From Sphingobacteriales bacterium (GTDB taxonomy: Bacteria > Bacteroidota > Bacteroidia > Sphingobacteriales > Sphingobacteriaceae), in the NCBI GenBank assembly GCA_020058405.1, contig JAGVEE010000116.1, positions 1 through 13,619 on the forward strand: a stretch of DNA of 13,619 bases, in the 5' to 3' direction. Numbering within the stretch: the first letter of the stretch is position 1; each line of letters opens with the position of its first letter. The position numbers and the translations under genes are program-made. Below, one piece after another: positions 1-7,985 of the stretch. The notes under the pieces are model-generated. The model had not been told where the DNA came from. It saw only the letters and a program-made list of their open reading frames with translations, and searched no databases.

Positions 1-1110
1 ATCGGCAATAATTCTAAGCAAAGTTGATTTGCCTTTTCCGTTTGCACCAATTAATGCAATTTTATCACCCTTCTCAATTAAACCCTGAGTATCTTTTAAA
101 ATAGGTGTTTCAGGATACGCTTTGGTAATGTTTTCAAGCGTTACCACGTGCCTACCCGATTGTTTAGAAAATTTAAATCTGAAGTTTACGGCCGCGTTGT
201 TATCTTCAACAGCATCTACTCTTTCTAATTTATCAAGCGCTTTAATTCTCGATTGAGCCATTTTTGCTTTCGAGGCTTTTGCTCTAAATCGATCAATTAA
301 TTTTTCCTGCTCTTTAATGTATTGTTGTTGATTTTGATATTGTCCTTTCTGAATTTCAGAACGAATTGCCTTTTCTTCTAAGTAAAAAGAATAGTTACCA
401 GCGTAAATCGTTAGATCTTGATTTGCGGATTCTACAATTTTAGTAACCGTACGATCTAAGAAATACCTATCGTGAGAAACAATAACATAAGCACCTTCAA
501 AGGCATTTAAGTATTCTTCTAACCATTTAATAGAAGGTAAATCCAAGTGGTTGGTAGGCTCATCTAGCAATAATAAATCTGGCTGTTGTAATAATATTTT
601 CGCTAACATTACACGCATACGCCAACCTCCAGAAAAGGTAGAAAGTGAACGCTGTGTTTGGTCGGCTGTAAATCCTAAACCGGCTAAAATTTGCTCTGCT
701 TTGTACTGAATATTGTAGCCATCTAAGGCTTCAAACTCTTCTTGTAGCGTGCTTAGTTTCGTTATTATTTGATCAGAATAATCATGCTCTAATTGCTTAA
801 TTATTTCTTCAATTTGATCGTGTAATTCATTCTGACGTTCGAATGCTTCCATCGCAACGTGTAATATAGAATGTTCAGATTGGTAAGAAAGTAAATCCTG
901 ATTTAAGTATCCAATTTTTAAGGTTTTCGTTTTAGAAATGGTACCCGAAGTAGGTTTGTACTCGCCTACTAAAATTCTTAATAAGGTAGTTTTTCCTGTA
1001 CCATTCGCTCCTATTAACCCAATTTTTTCTCCTGGTTTAATATGCCAATTTACTTCTTCGTATAATGCTCTCGCTCCGAATTCGAAGGTAAGGTCGTTTA
1101 ATGCAATCAC
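1..1110 (-). CDS. ABC-F family ATPase, YheS/Uup-like (partial, C-terminal part outside window)
   Basis: Soluble tandem ATP-binding-cassette protein of the ABC-F family, whose members act on the ribosome (translation factors or antibiotic protection) rather than as transporters. The first 370 codons are visible. The first cassette has Walker A (GANGTGKT, residues 34-41), signature SGGWR (160-164) and Walker B LLLLDEPTNHLD (179-190). No membrane segment is seen. A charged linker at about 230-320 contains IDRFRAKASKAKMAQSRIK, which resembles the YheS type of linker. The second Walker A (GANGKGKS) is at 355-362, just before the window edge. The start is a GTG: an in-frame TAA lies five codons upstream with no ATG between, and the protein from GTG begins like other family members. 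The upstream side is the heptamer repeat 1114-1220. The exact subfamily is uncertain. Confidence 0.93.
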   Translation of the reverse strand, partial: MIALNDLTFEFGARALYEEVNWHIKPGEKIGLIGANGTGKTTLLRILVGEYKPTSGTISKTKTLKIGYLNQDLLSYQSEHSILHVAMEAFERQNELHDQIEEIIKQLEHDYSDQIITKLSTLQEEFEALDGYNIQYKAEQILAGLGFTADQTQRSLSTFSGGWRMRVMLAKILLQQPDLLLLDEPTNHLDLPSIKWLEEYLNAFEGAYVIVSHDRYFLDRTVTKIVESANQDLTIYAGNYSFYLEEKAIRSEIQKGQYQNQQQYIKEQEKLIDRFRAKASKAKMAQSRIKALDKLERVDAVEDNNAAVNFRFKFSKQSGRHVVTLENITKAYPETPILKDTQGLIEKGDKIALIGANGKGKSTLLRIIAD

Positions 1111-1113
1111 TTT

Positions 1114-1220
1114 TTGAATTATGAATTATGAATGTTGAATGTTGAATTACGAATTACGAATTACAAATTACGAATTACGTTTCAACAATTCGTAATTCGT
1201 AATTCGTAATTTGTAATTTT
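1114..1220. repeat. Degenerate 7-bp tandem repeat, inverted halves forming a long hairpin
   Basis: The whole gap between the carboxylase stop and the ABC-F GTG start consists of 7-base units in register. Nine units run forward from 1114 to 1176 (early ones like ATGAATT, later ones ACGAATT), then a short spacer (about 1180-1187), then four units in the opposite sense at 1188-1215 (ATTCGTA, last one ATTTGTA). A perfect 21-base inverted repeat pairs 1159-1179 with 1198-1218, leaving an 18-base loop. Because the units repeat, pairing in other registers shifted by 7 is also possible. The T-run at 1216-1222 merges with the TAA stop (complement 1221-1223) of the carboxylase gene. On the minus strand the hairpin lies after that stop, so it could slow or end transcription, but no clean T-tract follows it in that direction. 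Confidence 0.93.
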
Positions 1221-2849
1221 TTAAGTTTGTATAACCCCTACGTTGTACCTCTTTGTTATTGGTGCATGGTTAGCTGCTTCAATGCCCATCGATATTACTT
1301 TGCGTGTTTCTAATGGATCAATAATTCCATCCACCCATAAGCGTGATGCTGCGTAATATGGAGTGGTTTGGCTATCGTATCTATCCGAAATTTCTTTTAA
1401 CATATCAGCTTTATCTTCTGCAGAAATTTCTACACCTTTTGCACGCATGGTTGCTTCTTGTATTTGAAATAATGTTTTAGCAGCAGAACTACCACCCATT
1501 ACGGCAATTTTTGCAGTTGGCCAAGCGTATATTAAACGTGGATCGTAAGCCTTTCCACACATTGCATAGTTTCCTGCTCCATAAGAATTACCAATAACGA
1601 TGGTAAATTTTGGCACTACAGAATTAGCCATGGCGTTCACCATTTTTGCGCCATCTTTTATAATACCGCCGTGCTCCGAACGTGAGCCTACCATAAATCC
1701 GGTAACGTCTTGTAAAAATACTAAAGGAATTTTCTTTTGGTTACAGTTCATAATAAAACGTGCTGCTTTATCTGCAGAGTCGGAGTAAATAACTCCACCA
1801 AATTGCATTTCTCCTTTTTTACTTTTTACCACTTTACGTTGGTTAGCAACAATACCTACTGCCCATCCGTCAATTCTGGCTAAGCCACAAAGTATAGATT
1901 GTCCGTATTTTTCTTTGTATTCTTCGAACTCAGAATTATCTACCATGCGCTCAATAATCTCACGCATTTCGTATTGTTTCTCTCTGTTATCCGGTAAAAT
2001 TCCGTAAATTTCTTTTGGATCTTTTTTCGGTTCTACCGCTTTTACTCTATCAAAACCAGCTTTGTTATAATCGCCAATTTTGCTCATTATATTTTTTATA
2101 GAATCTAAGCAAGCCTTATCATTCGGATGTTTGTAATCCGTAACTCCAGAAATCTCACAATGCGTAGTAGCTCCGCCTAATGTTTCGTTATCAATGTCTT
2201 CGCCAATTGCCGATTTCACTAAATACGATCCTGCTAAAAACACAGAGCCTGTGCCTTCTACAATCATCGCCTCATCACTCATAATAGGTAAATATGCACC
2301 ACCTGCTACACAGCTTCCCATAATGGCCGCAATTTGTAAAATTCCTTCGCCAGACATGATGGCGTTGTTTCTAAAAATTCTTCCGAAATGTTCTTTGTCC
2401 GGAAAAATTTCGTCTTGCATGGGTAAATAAACTCCAGCACTATCTACTAAATAAATAATTGGTAATTTATTTTCCATGCATATTTCTTGTGCACGTAAAT
2501 TCTTTTTAGCGGTCATCGGGAACCACGCTCCTGCCTTAACAGTAGCATCGTTTGCCACAATCATGCACTGCCTGCCAGATACGTACCCTATACCCACCAC
2601 TACTCCTGCAGATGGGCATCCTCCTTCTTTTTCATACATTCCATCGGCAGCAAATGCGCCAATTTCTAAAAAAGGTTTATCGCTATCAATTAAGTATTCA
2701 ATTCGTTCGCGTGCAAGCAACTTGCCTTTTTCTTTTTGTTTTGCTGCGTTTTTCGCGCCGCCCCCTTCTGCAACTTTTTTCCACTTGGTTTTCATTTCAA
2801 AAACCATTTGTTTATTTACGTCTTCGTTTTTATTGAATTCTATATCCAT
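1221..2849 (-). CDS. Acyl-CoA carboxylase beta (carboxyltransferase) subunit, methylcrotonyl-CoA carboxylase type
   Basis: Carboxyltransferase half of a biotin-dependent acyl-CoA carboxylase: it moves CO2 from carboxybiotin to an acyl-CoA in the cytoplasm. Two crotonase-like domains are visible. The N-terminal one carries the glycine-rich oxyanion segment VAGGAYLPIMSDE (181-193). The C-terminal one has DVTGFMVG (381-388), DGAKMVNAMA (399-408) and GNSYGAGNYAMCG (420-432). These segments match the methylcrotonyl-CoA carboxylase beta group (leucine breakdown) better than the propionyl-CoA group; substrate is inferred from that resemblance only, and a related acyl-CoA is possible. The length, 542 residues, is normal. 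No biotin carboxylase or biotin carrier gene is in the window, so its partner must lie elsewhere. It starts 33 bases after the LOG gene stop and is probably co-transcribed with it. Confidence 0.93.
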   Translation of the reverse strand: MDIEFNKNEDVNKQMVFEMKTKWKKVAEGGGAKNAAKQKEKGKLLARERIEYLIDSDKPFLEIGAFAADGMYEKEGGCPSAGVVVGIGYVSGRQCMIVANDATVKAGAWFPMTAKKNLRAQEICMENKLPIIYLVDSAGVYLPMQDEIFPDKEHFGRIFRNNAIMSGEGILQIAAIMGSCVAGGAYLPIMSDEAMIVEGTGSVFLAGSYLVKSAIGEDIDNETLGGATTHCEISGVTDYKHPNDKACLDSIKNIMSKIGDYNKAGFDRVKAVEPKKDPKEIYGILPDNREKQYEMREIIERMVDNSEFEEYKEKYGQSILCGLARIDGWAVGIVANQRKVVKSKKGEMQFGGVIYSDSADKAARFIMNCNQKKIPLVFLQDVTGFMVGSRSEHGGIIKDGAKMVNAMANSVVPKFTIVIGNSYGAGNYAMCGKAYDPRLIYAWPTAKIAVMGGSSAAKTLFQIQEATMRAKGVEISAEDKADMLKEISDRYDSQTTPYYAASRLWVDGIIDPLETRKVISMGIEAANHAPITKRYNVGVIQT

Positions 2850-2882
2850 GCCGCAATTTAGTAAATGCTATTGTTATTTTTA

Positions 2883-3467
2883 TTAACTCAAATTTCTATC
2901 GGTAAACCATTTGGTATCTGGTTCTATCTTTATTTTCGACAAAGTATTTAACAAGGCTTCGTAACTTTCGTTTACCAAAATTAATTCTTTGTTTGATGGT
3001 CGTAAAAAACCTTTTTCTACCATTAAATCCAACTGTTTCAAAAGTAAATCAAAAAAGCCTTTATAATTAAGCAATCCAATTGGTTTGGAGTGCAAACCTA
3101 ATTGCAACCAAGTAAGCATTTCAAACAATTCATCAAAAGTACCGAAACCTCCCGGTATAGCTAAAATCAAATCCGCTTTATCACACATCAATGCTTTGCG
3201 TTCGTGCATGCTTTTTACCACATAAAACTCCGTAACTTCTACATGCCCAACTTCTCTTACCATCAAAAATTCTGGTATAATTCCAATTACCTCACCACCG
3301 TTTTGCATTACAGAATTTGCAATAATTCCCATTAAGCCAACATTCCCGCCTCCATATATCAACCTAAATTTATTCTCTGCTAAAAATTTTCCCAAATCTC
3401 TAGCCATTTCCACAATTTCCGGATCGTTACCGGTGCTGGAACCACAAAAAAGAAGAAGATTAGTCAT
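2883..3467 (-). CDS. LOG family protein (TIGR00730), probable nucleoside 5'-monophosphate phosphoribohydrolase
   Basis: Small Rossmann-like cytoplasmic protein of 194 residues, the usual length for the family once misnamed lysine decarboxylase. Characterised members cleave cytokinin riboside 5'-monophosphate or other nucleoside monophosphates into base and ribose 5-phosphate. The diagnostic motif PGGFGTFDE (105-113) is intact. Also present are the N-terminal FCGSSTG (7-13), YGGGNVGLMG (38-47) and SMHERK (86-91), the last contributing the conserved Arg/Lys of the active site. The ATG at 3465-3467 is the only reasonable start, since an in-frame TAA lies three codons upstream. This start codon and the next codons lie inside a heptamer repeat unit. 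The gene sits between guaB and a carboxylase gene; a purine link to guaB is tempting but not shown by the sequence. Confidence 0.93.
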   Translation of the reverse strand: MTNLLLFCGSSTGNDPEIVEMARDLGKFLAENKFRLIYGGGNVGLMGIIANSVMQNGGEVIGIIPEFLMVREVGHVEVTEFYVVKSMHERKALMCDKADLILAIPGGFGTFDELFEMLTWLQLGLHSKPIGLLNYKGFFDLLLKQLDLMVEKGFLRPSNKELILVNESYEALLNTLSKIKIEPDTKWFTDRNLS

Positions 3468-3603
3468 TAGTCCTTAGTCGTTAGTCGTTAGAAAATAGTC
3501 TCTAGTCATTAGTAGTTAGTCTTTAGTAATTAGTAATTAGTTGCTTCTGTCTAACGACTAGAGACTAAAGACTAGAGACTAAAAAAAGACTAACGACTAT
3601 AAT
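3460..3603. repeat. Degenerate 7-bp tandem repeat (TTAGTCN-like), inverted halves
   Basis: Twelve consecutive units in register run from 3460 to 3543, mostly TTAGTCN or TTAGTAN (for example TTAGTCG at 3474-3480 and 3481-3487). An unrelated 7-base spacer, CTTCTGT (3544-3550), follows. Then come inverted units from 3551 (CTAACGA, CTAGAGA, CTAAAGA, CTAGAGA, CTAAAAA), with a 4-base break at 3586-3589 and CTAACGA again at 3590-3596. Nested complementary segments include 3482-3491 with 3590-3599 (10 bases), 3496-3507 with 3570-3581 (12 bases) and 3522-3527 with 3564-3569, so one long imperfect hairpin can form. The array overlaps both neighbours: it holds the LOG start codon at one end and the guaB stop codon and final sense codons at the other. 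Confidence 0.93.
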
Positions 3604-5059
3604 TAGGTGCTTCGTTAGTTATAATAATATCGTGCGGGTGACTTTCTTTCATACCTGCAGCAGTAATTTTTACAAATCTTGCTTTTTGCATGTCTTCAAT
3701 AGTTGCTGCACCACAATATCCCATACCAGCTTTTAACCCTCCAATGTATTGGTAAATTACTTCTGCTAGTGTTCCTTTGTAAGGTACTCTACCCACAATT
3801 CCTTCTGGTACTAATTTTTTAATATCATCTTCTACATCTTGGAAGTAACGGTCTTTAGAACCACTTTCCATGGCTTCAATAGAACCCATTCCTCTGTATG
3901 ATTTAAACTTACGTCCTTCGTAAATGATCGTTTCTCCTGGCGATTCCTCCACTCCTGCAAATAATGATCCTGCCATAATGCAAGATGCACCGGCTGCAAT
4001 TGCCTTTGCAATATCACCTGTGTGTTTAATACCACCATCAGCAATTACCGGAACTCCTGTTCCTTTTAATGCTTTTGCACATTCGTAGACGGCATATAAT
4101 TGTGGTACACCAACACCAGCAATAATTCGGGTGGTACAAATAGAACCCGGGCCAATACCTACTTTAACTGCGTCGGCACCTGCTTTTGCTAATGCTTTAG
4201 CTGCCTCGCCTGTTGCAATATTTCCTGCAATTACTTGTAAATTAGGGAATGCTTTTTTCACTGCCTTCAACATTGTAATTACTCCTTTAGAATGTCCATG
4301 AGCTGTATCAATTGCTATAACATCTACTCCGGCATTTACTAATGCTCTAACTCTTTCAATAGTATCGGCAGTTACCCCAACTGCTGCACCAACTCTTAAT
4401 CTTCCGTGCTCATCTTTAGATGCATTCGGGAAGTTTTTAAATTTCTGTATGTCTTTGTACGTAATTAAACCCGTAAGCTTGCCTTTGGCATCTACTACTG
4501 GTAATTTTTCTATTTTATGTTTCTGTAATATTTGCTCTGCCTTTTTTAAATCGGTGCCTTTTGGTGCCGTTACTAAATTGGTAGCCGTCATTACAGAGGA
4601 TACTTTAAGCGAAATATCCTTTTGAAAACGGATGTCTCTATTTGTTAAAATACCAAGTAATTTTTTGTCTTTTGCGATAATTGGAATGCCTCCAATTTTG
4701 TACTCTTTCATAAGTTTAAGAGCGTCGGCTAGCGTTGCATCCTCATGCAAAGTAACAGGATCTTGTATCATGCCGCTTTCTGAGCGCTTCACTTTGCGAA
4801 CTTCATCAGCTTGGCGATCTATACTCATATTTTTATGAAGCATGCCTATGCCCCCATTTTGAGCTATAGCTATTGCCAATGCTGATTCCGTAACCGTATC
4901 CATCGCTGCAGATACAATAGGAACATTAAGCTTAATTTTCTTGGTAATGTAAGTTTGTGTGTTTACTTCTCTCGGAAGAACTTCCGAATAACTTGGAAGT
5001 AGCAAAACATCGTCGTAGGTTAATCCTTCGGAAACGAACTTATTAGAATCTAGATTCAT
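3590..5059 (-). CDS. guaB: Inosine-5'-monophosphate dehydrogenase
   Basis: Oxidises IMP to XMP with NAD+, the committed step of guanine nucleotide synthesis, in the cytoplasm. The 489-residue protein is full length. A TIM-barrel catalytic domain is interrupted by a pair of CBS domains (about residues 95-210). The catalytic loop GIGPGSICTTR (301-311) contains the nucleophile Cys308. The phosphate-binding DGGI (341-344), the AGSLFAGV segment (363-370) and the flap entry YRGMGSIEAM (388-397) are all present. The N-terminal GLTYDDVLLLPSYSEVLP and C-terminal ESHPHDIIITNEAPNYS are typical. The last codons (Ser-Arg-stop) come from a heptamer repeat unit. The ATG at 5057-5059 fits the family start, and a TAnnTTTG element lies about 30 bases upstream of it. 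The CBS pair suggests adenine or guanine nucleotide control, as in other bacterial enzymes. Confidence 0.98.
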   Translation of the reverse strand: MNLDSNKFVSEGLTYDDVLLLPSYSEVLPREVNTQTYITKKIKLNVPIVSAAMDTVTESALAIAIAQNGGIGMLHKNMSIDRQADEVRKVKRSESGMIQDPVTLHEDATLADALKLMKEYKIGGIPIIAKDKKLLGILTNRDIRFQKDISLKVSSVMTATNLVTAPKGTDLKKAEQILQKHKIEKLPVVDAKGKLTGLITYKDIQKFKNFPNASKDEHGRLRVGAAVGVTADTIERVRALVNAGVDVIAIDTAHGHSKGVITMLKAVKKAFPNLQVIAGNIATGEAAKALAKAGADAVKVGIGPGSICTTRIIAGVGVPQLYAVYECAKALKGTGVPVIADGGIKHTGDIAKAIAAGASCIMAGSLFAGVEESPGETIIYEGRKFKSYRGMGSIEAMESGSKDRYFQDVEDDIKKLVPEGIVGRVPYKGTLAEVIYQYIGGLKAGMGYCGAATIEDMQKARFVKITAAGMKESHPHDIIITNEAPNYSR

Positions 5060-5092
5060 ATGGCAAATAATTACGGTTTATTACTTGCCGCA

Positions 5093-5100
5093 CAAAAATA
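5093..5100 (-). promoter_or_regulatory. Candidate Bacteroidota -7 promoter element for guaB
   Basis: On the minus strand this reads TATTTTTG, a full match to the Bacteroidota -7 consensus TAnnTTTG. It would place the transcript start near 5088 and leave a leader of about 30 bases before the guaB ATG. I see no convincing TTG at the -33 position, so the call rests on one element. It suggests guaB can be transcribed separately from the upstream secreted-protein operon. Confidence 0.5.
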
Positions 5101-5131
5101 GAAAATTATTTCAGAATATCGTATTAAATTT

Positions 5132-6691
5132 TTAGTCGAGCAGCGCAACCGAACCAACTTTGTTGAGTGTTGCACCGTTTGCATCAATTACATCAATAAT
5201 GTAAATGTATGCTCCCGGAGGGCAAATCAAGCCGTTGTCTTTGTCTTTTCCATCCCATCCTTGAAATTCATCAATGGTTTCAAACACTAGCTTACCCCAA
5301 CGATTAAAAATTTTCATTTCAAATTTAGCCGTTGTTTGGGTGAGTACCTGTGGACGAAATATCGGGTTGGCAGCATTTGGTGAAAATGCACCTGGTATAA
5401 TTAATTTTACTTCTTTGTAAACGTAAGCAAAGTTTGAAAAAGAGGAAGGTGTTGTTGGTATTATGGGATTCCCGACCTGTTCTCGCGCTTGTAAATAATA
5501 AGAGGTTACGCCATCAGCTCCTAATAAATCAGGTGAATTATCTTCGTATTCTATAACTGGTGGTACCAATGTTGCAATTAAATCTTTTGTTTGTGTATTG
5601 GTGGCTACATCAATTTTAACCCTAAATAACTCGTAAAAACCAGTGCCTTGCAACCAACCTTCGTAATCATTCCAAGTTAATAAATTGGTTGTTTCATCAA
5701 TGTATTCTGCTTTTAACTTAATAACCTTTGTAACGGCTGTAGTATCTAAGGTATCTGGGCAAGAGCATGAAGTAATAATTTGGAAGAAATAATTTAGCCT
5801 ATCCGGAATTACATTTGTAATAACTGTATCTCTAAATCTTTTGTATGGTACAGAATCAAATCTAGCAACCTCTTTAAAATTAACACTGTCTGTACTCATC
5901 ATAATTTGATAAGTAAGTTTCATGTTAGTAGTATCGGTTGTCCAGTTCAATGCAATTTTTCTGTTATCGCCATTAACCGATGCATTGTATAGGTATACAT
6001 AAGCAGGATAATTGTTAAATACTCCACTTGTTAATCGTACATTAGAACTCGATGTTTTTATTAAATCGTTGCTAACTACTCGTACTTTGTATTGATAGTT
6101 TATTCCTGTTCTTAAACCTCTACGAACATACGATGTATTTTGCCCGCTGTATACAACTTGGTAAGCATTGCCATCCTGGCTTTCCCAAACTTCGTACCTC
6201 GATGCTCCGTTTGCCCAACCATTGTTAGGGTTCACGTATGTATTCCAAGTAAGATTTGCAGATGCATTACATATATCAATTGAGTTATTTAATAAGATAG
6301 TTTGATGTGGTTTTGTTGCCGCTGAATCTAAATTTGATTGTATAGGCGGATTTACATCTAAATCAACAGCCGATACATAAAAACGCATAATTGAAGTGCT
6401 TGTTAAATCAATAGTTCCTGTGTTATCAATGTACACAAAACTATTTGTAAGCCTTCCGTTAGCATTTGCTAAAATAGGATCGTAAAAATCTGGTTCTCCT
6501 AAATTGTTAGTATATACTCTGTAAATATAATAGCCATCTACTCGAGCATCTGTAGATGCTTTCCAAGCAATCTGCACTCGTTGATTGTCTAATACAGAAA
6601 CAGAATCTATTTCTACTACAGGAATGGTCTGTGCAAAGCAATTTGTACAGAGAGCAAATCCTAATATGAATAGTATTTTAGAAAATTTCAT
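5132..6691 (-). CDS. Secreted Fn3-like protein with type B (CHU_C, gliding motility-associated) C-terminal sorting domain
   Basis: Predicted export through Sec and then the type IX secretion system to the cell surface or medium. Residues 1-20 form a signal peptide (basic start, hydrophobic core, probable cleavage after CFA before Gln21). The body (about 25-425) holds roughly four fibronectin-III-like beta modules, recognised by repeated patterns such as VQIAWKAS...VDGYYIYRVY, NLTWNTY...SRYEVWES and ALNW...YQIMMST. Residues 431-519 are the CHU_C domain: IIPGAFSPN, FEMKIFNRWGKLVFET, GWDGKD and PPGAYIYIIDVID. No enzymatic domain is visible, so a binding or structural role is most likely. The usual GDGxND stretch after FSPN is replaced by AANP. 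It is the last gene of the four-gene operon, 12 bases after the second M16 gene. Confidence 0.87.
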   Translation of the reverse strand: MKFSKILFILGFALCTNCFAQTIPVVEIDSVSVLDNQRVQIAWKASTDARVDGYYIYRVYTNNLGEPDFYDPILANANGRLTNSFVYIDNTGTIDLTSTSIMRFYVSAVDLDVNPPIQSNLDSAATKPHQTILLNNSIDICNASANLTWNTYVNPNNGWANGASRYEVWESQDGNAYQVVYSGQNTSYVRRGLRTGINYQYKVRVVSNDLIKTSSSNVRLTSGVFNNYPAYVYLYNASVNGDNRKIALNWTTDTTNMKLTYQIMMSTDSVNFKEVARFDSVPYKRFRDTVITNVIPDRLNYFFQIITSCSCPDTLDTTAVTKVIKLKAEYIDETTNLLTWNDYEGWLQGTGFYELFRVKIDVATNTQTKDLIATLVPPVIEYEDNSPDLLGADGVTSYYLQAREQVGNPIIPTTPSSFSNFAYVYKEVKLIIPGAFSPNAANPIFRPQVLTQTTAKFEMKIFNRWGKLVFETIDEFQGWDGKDKDNGLICPPGAYIYIIDVIDANGATLNKVGSVALLD

Positions 6692-6703
6692 TCCCCAAAT
6701 ATA

Positions 6704-7984
6704 TTATTTTTTTCCTATTACAACCTCTGTAAGGCTGTTTACTGTTAAATATTCTTTTGATAATTGCAATAATCGCTCCGAACTTACTCCATCCACCAAT
6801 TTAAAATACCGATCGTAATAATCGTAATTCAAATTATATAAATATACACTTTTAAATTTATCTGCGTGACTAAATATGTTTTCTATACTGCCAATAAAGG
6901 ATCCTTTTAAGTAATTCTTTACCAAATTCAACTCCTCTTCCGGTATCAATTCTATACGTAAACGCTCAATTTCTTTATAAATTTCCTCCAATGCAGCATT
7001 TGTAACCTCTGTACCTACTTCCGTAGCTATGTAAAAAAATGCTGAATCTAATAATGGGTACACTCCTGCTCCAATTCCATACGTATAACCTTTATCTTCT
7101 CTAATATTCGACATCAACCTCGAACCAAAATAACCTCCTAACACGGTGGTAAGGATTGAAAACTCAATGTAATCGACATCAGTTTTATGCATAATCTGCT
7201 TTCCAATTCTAATAGCAGATTGCAATGCCTCTGGTCGTTCGTTATATATTTTAATGGGCTCTTGTATACTTGGTACTAAAAAATCGACTTTGGTATTTTC
7301 TTTAAATTGATATACTTGAAATACATTTTCGAGCATTTTCAATTCAAGCTCCCCAAAATTTCCAGTCATTAAAACACTTGCATTTTCTAAGGTATAATGC
7401 TCTTTATAAAAGTTTAAAACATCTTCCCTCGTTAATGCATCGTAATCTTCTGCTTCTATTAATTTACCATAAGGATGGTTGCCATACAATGCGTTGTGGA
7501 ATTCTCTTCTTGCTCTGTAATCGTTTTTAGTGATGTTTATGAGAAAACGTTGCTTTGCATTTTCTTTATAAATGGCTAATTCCTCCTCCGGAAATACGGG
7601 GTCAAGAATGATGTCTGCAAATATATCCAGGGTTTCTTTAAAATATTTTTTTAAGGTATAAATGCTGATGGAAGCTCGGTCTAATTGATTATCATGTTGA
7701 TAAAATGAGCCATAAAAATCTAACTTCTCCATTATTTCTGATGAAGACATTTTTGTGCTGCCCGCATTTAACAAGTAATTACATGCCGATGCTACTAATT
7801 TTTTAGATTCGGCTCTGGTTCCTGTTTTAAACACTAATTCTAGTTTAATTACCTCTTCCTCGGCACCATTTATGCAAAATACTTTTAATCCATTGCTTAA
7901 TACCACAGATTCTGTGTGCAATAAATGAATAGTTTTTAGGTCGTATGCCTCTGGGGCCTTTGTTCTATCAAGTGTTAAAGTCAT
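6704..7984 (-). CDS. M16 family peptidase-like protein, non-catalytic (R/Y pair) subunit
   Basis: A 426-residue protein with the two-domain M16B fold and no signal peptide. The zinc motif HxxEH is absent: at the aligned place (about 66-74) the sequence is SACNYLLNA, so His, Glu and His are replaced by Ser, Asn and Tyr. In contrast the C-terminal half keeps FGSRLMSNIREDKGYTYG (286-303) with Arg295 and Tyr302, seven residues apart. This is the R/Y pair that M16 enzymes use to hold substrate. That pattern marks the helper subunit of heterodimeric M16B peptidases, as in the Sphingomonas Sph2681/Sph2682 pair. Its start lies one base after the stop of the zinc-bearing M16 gene, which points to coupled translation and a complex between the two products. 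The complex is inferred. Confidence 0.9.
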   Translation of the reverse strand: MTLTLDRTKAPEAYDLKTIHLLHTESVVLSNGLKVFCINGAEEEVIKLELVFKTGTRAESKKLVASACNYLLNAGSTKMSSSEIMEKLDFYGSFYQHDNQLDRASISIYTLKKYFKETLDIFADIILDPVFPEEELAIYKENAKQRFLINITKNDYRARREFHNALYGNHPYGKLIEAEDYDALTREDVLNFYKEHYTLENASVLMTGNFGELELKMLENVFQVYQFKENTKVDFLVPSIQEPIKIYNERPEALQSAIRIGKQIMHKTDVDYIEFSILTTVLGGYFGSRLMSNIREDKGYTYGIGAGVYPLLDSAFFYIATEVGTEVTNAALEEIYKEIERLRIELIPEEELNLVKNYLKGSFIGSIENIFSHADKFKSVYLYNLNYDYYDRYFKLVDGVSSERLLQLSKEYLTVNSLTEVVIGKK

Positions 7985-7985
7985 G

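Noticed and set aside
2850..2882. Promoter between the LOG and carboxylase genes
   Set aside because: No TAnnTTTG match is found in the 33-base gap; co-transcription with the LOG gene is simpler.
2476..2886. 136-codon open frame on the plus strand, opposite the carboxylase gene
   Set aside because: It lies antisense to a strongly conserved gene, has no family features, and its composition is what the reverse of that gene would give.
3460..3603. CRISPR array
   Set aside because: Units are 7 bases, adjacent and degenerate, with no spacers of constant length and no cas genes nearby.
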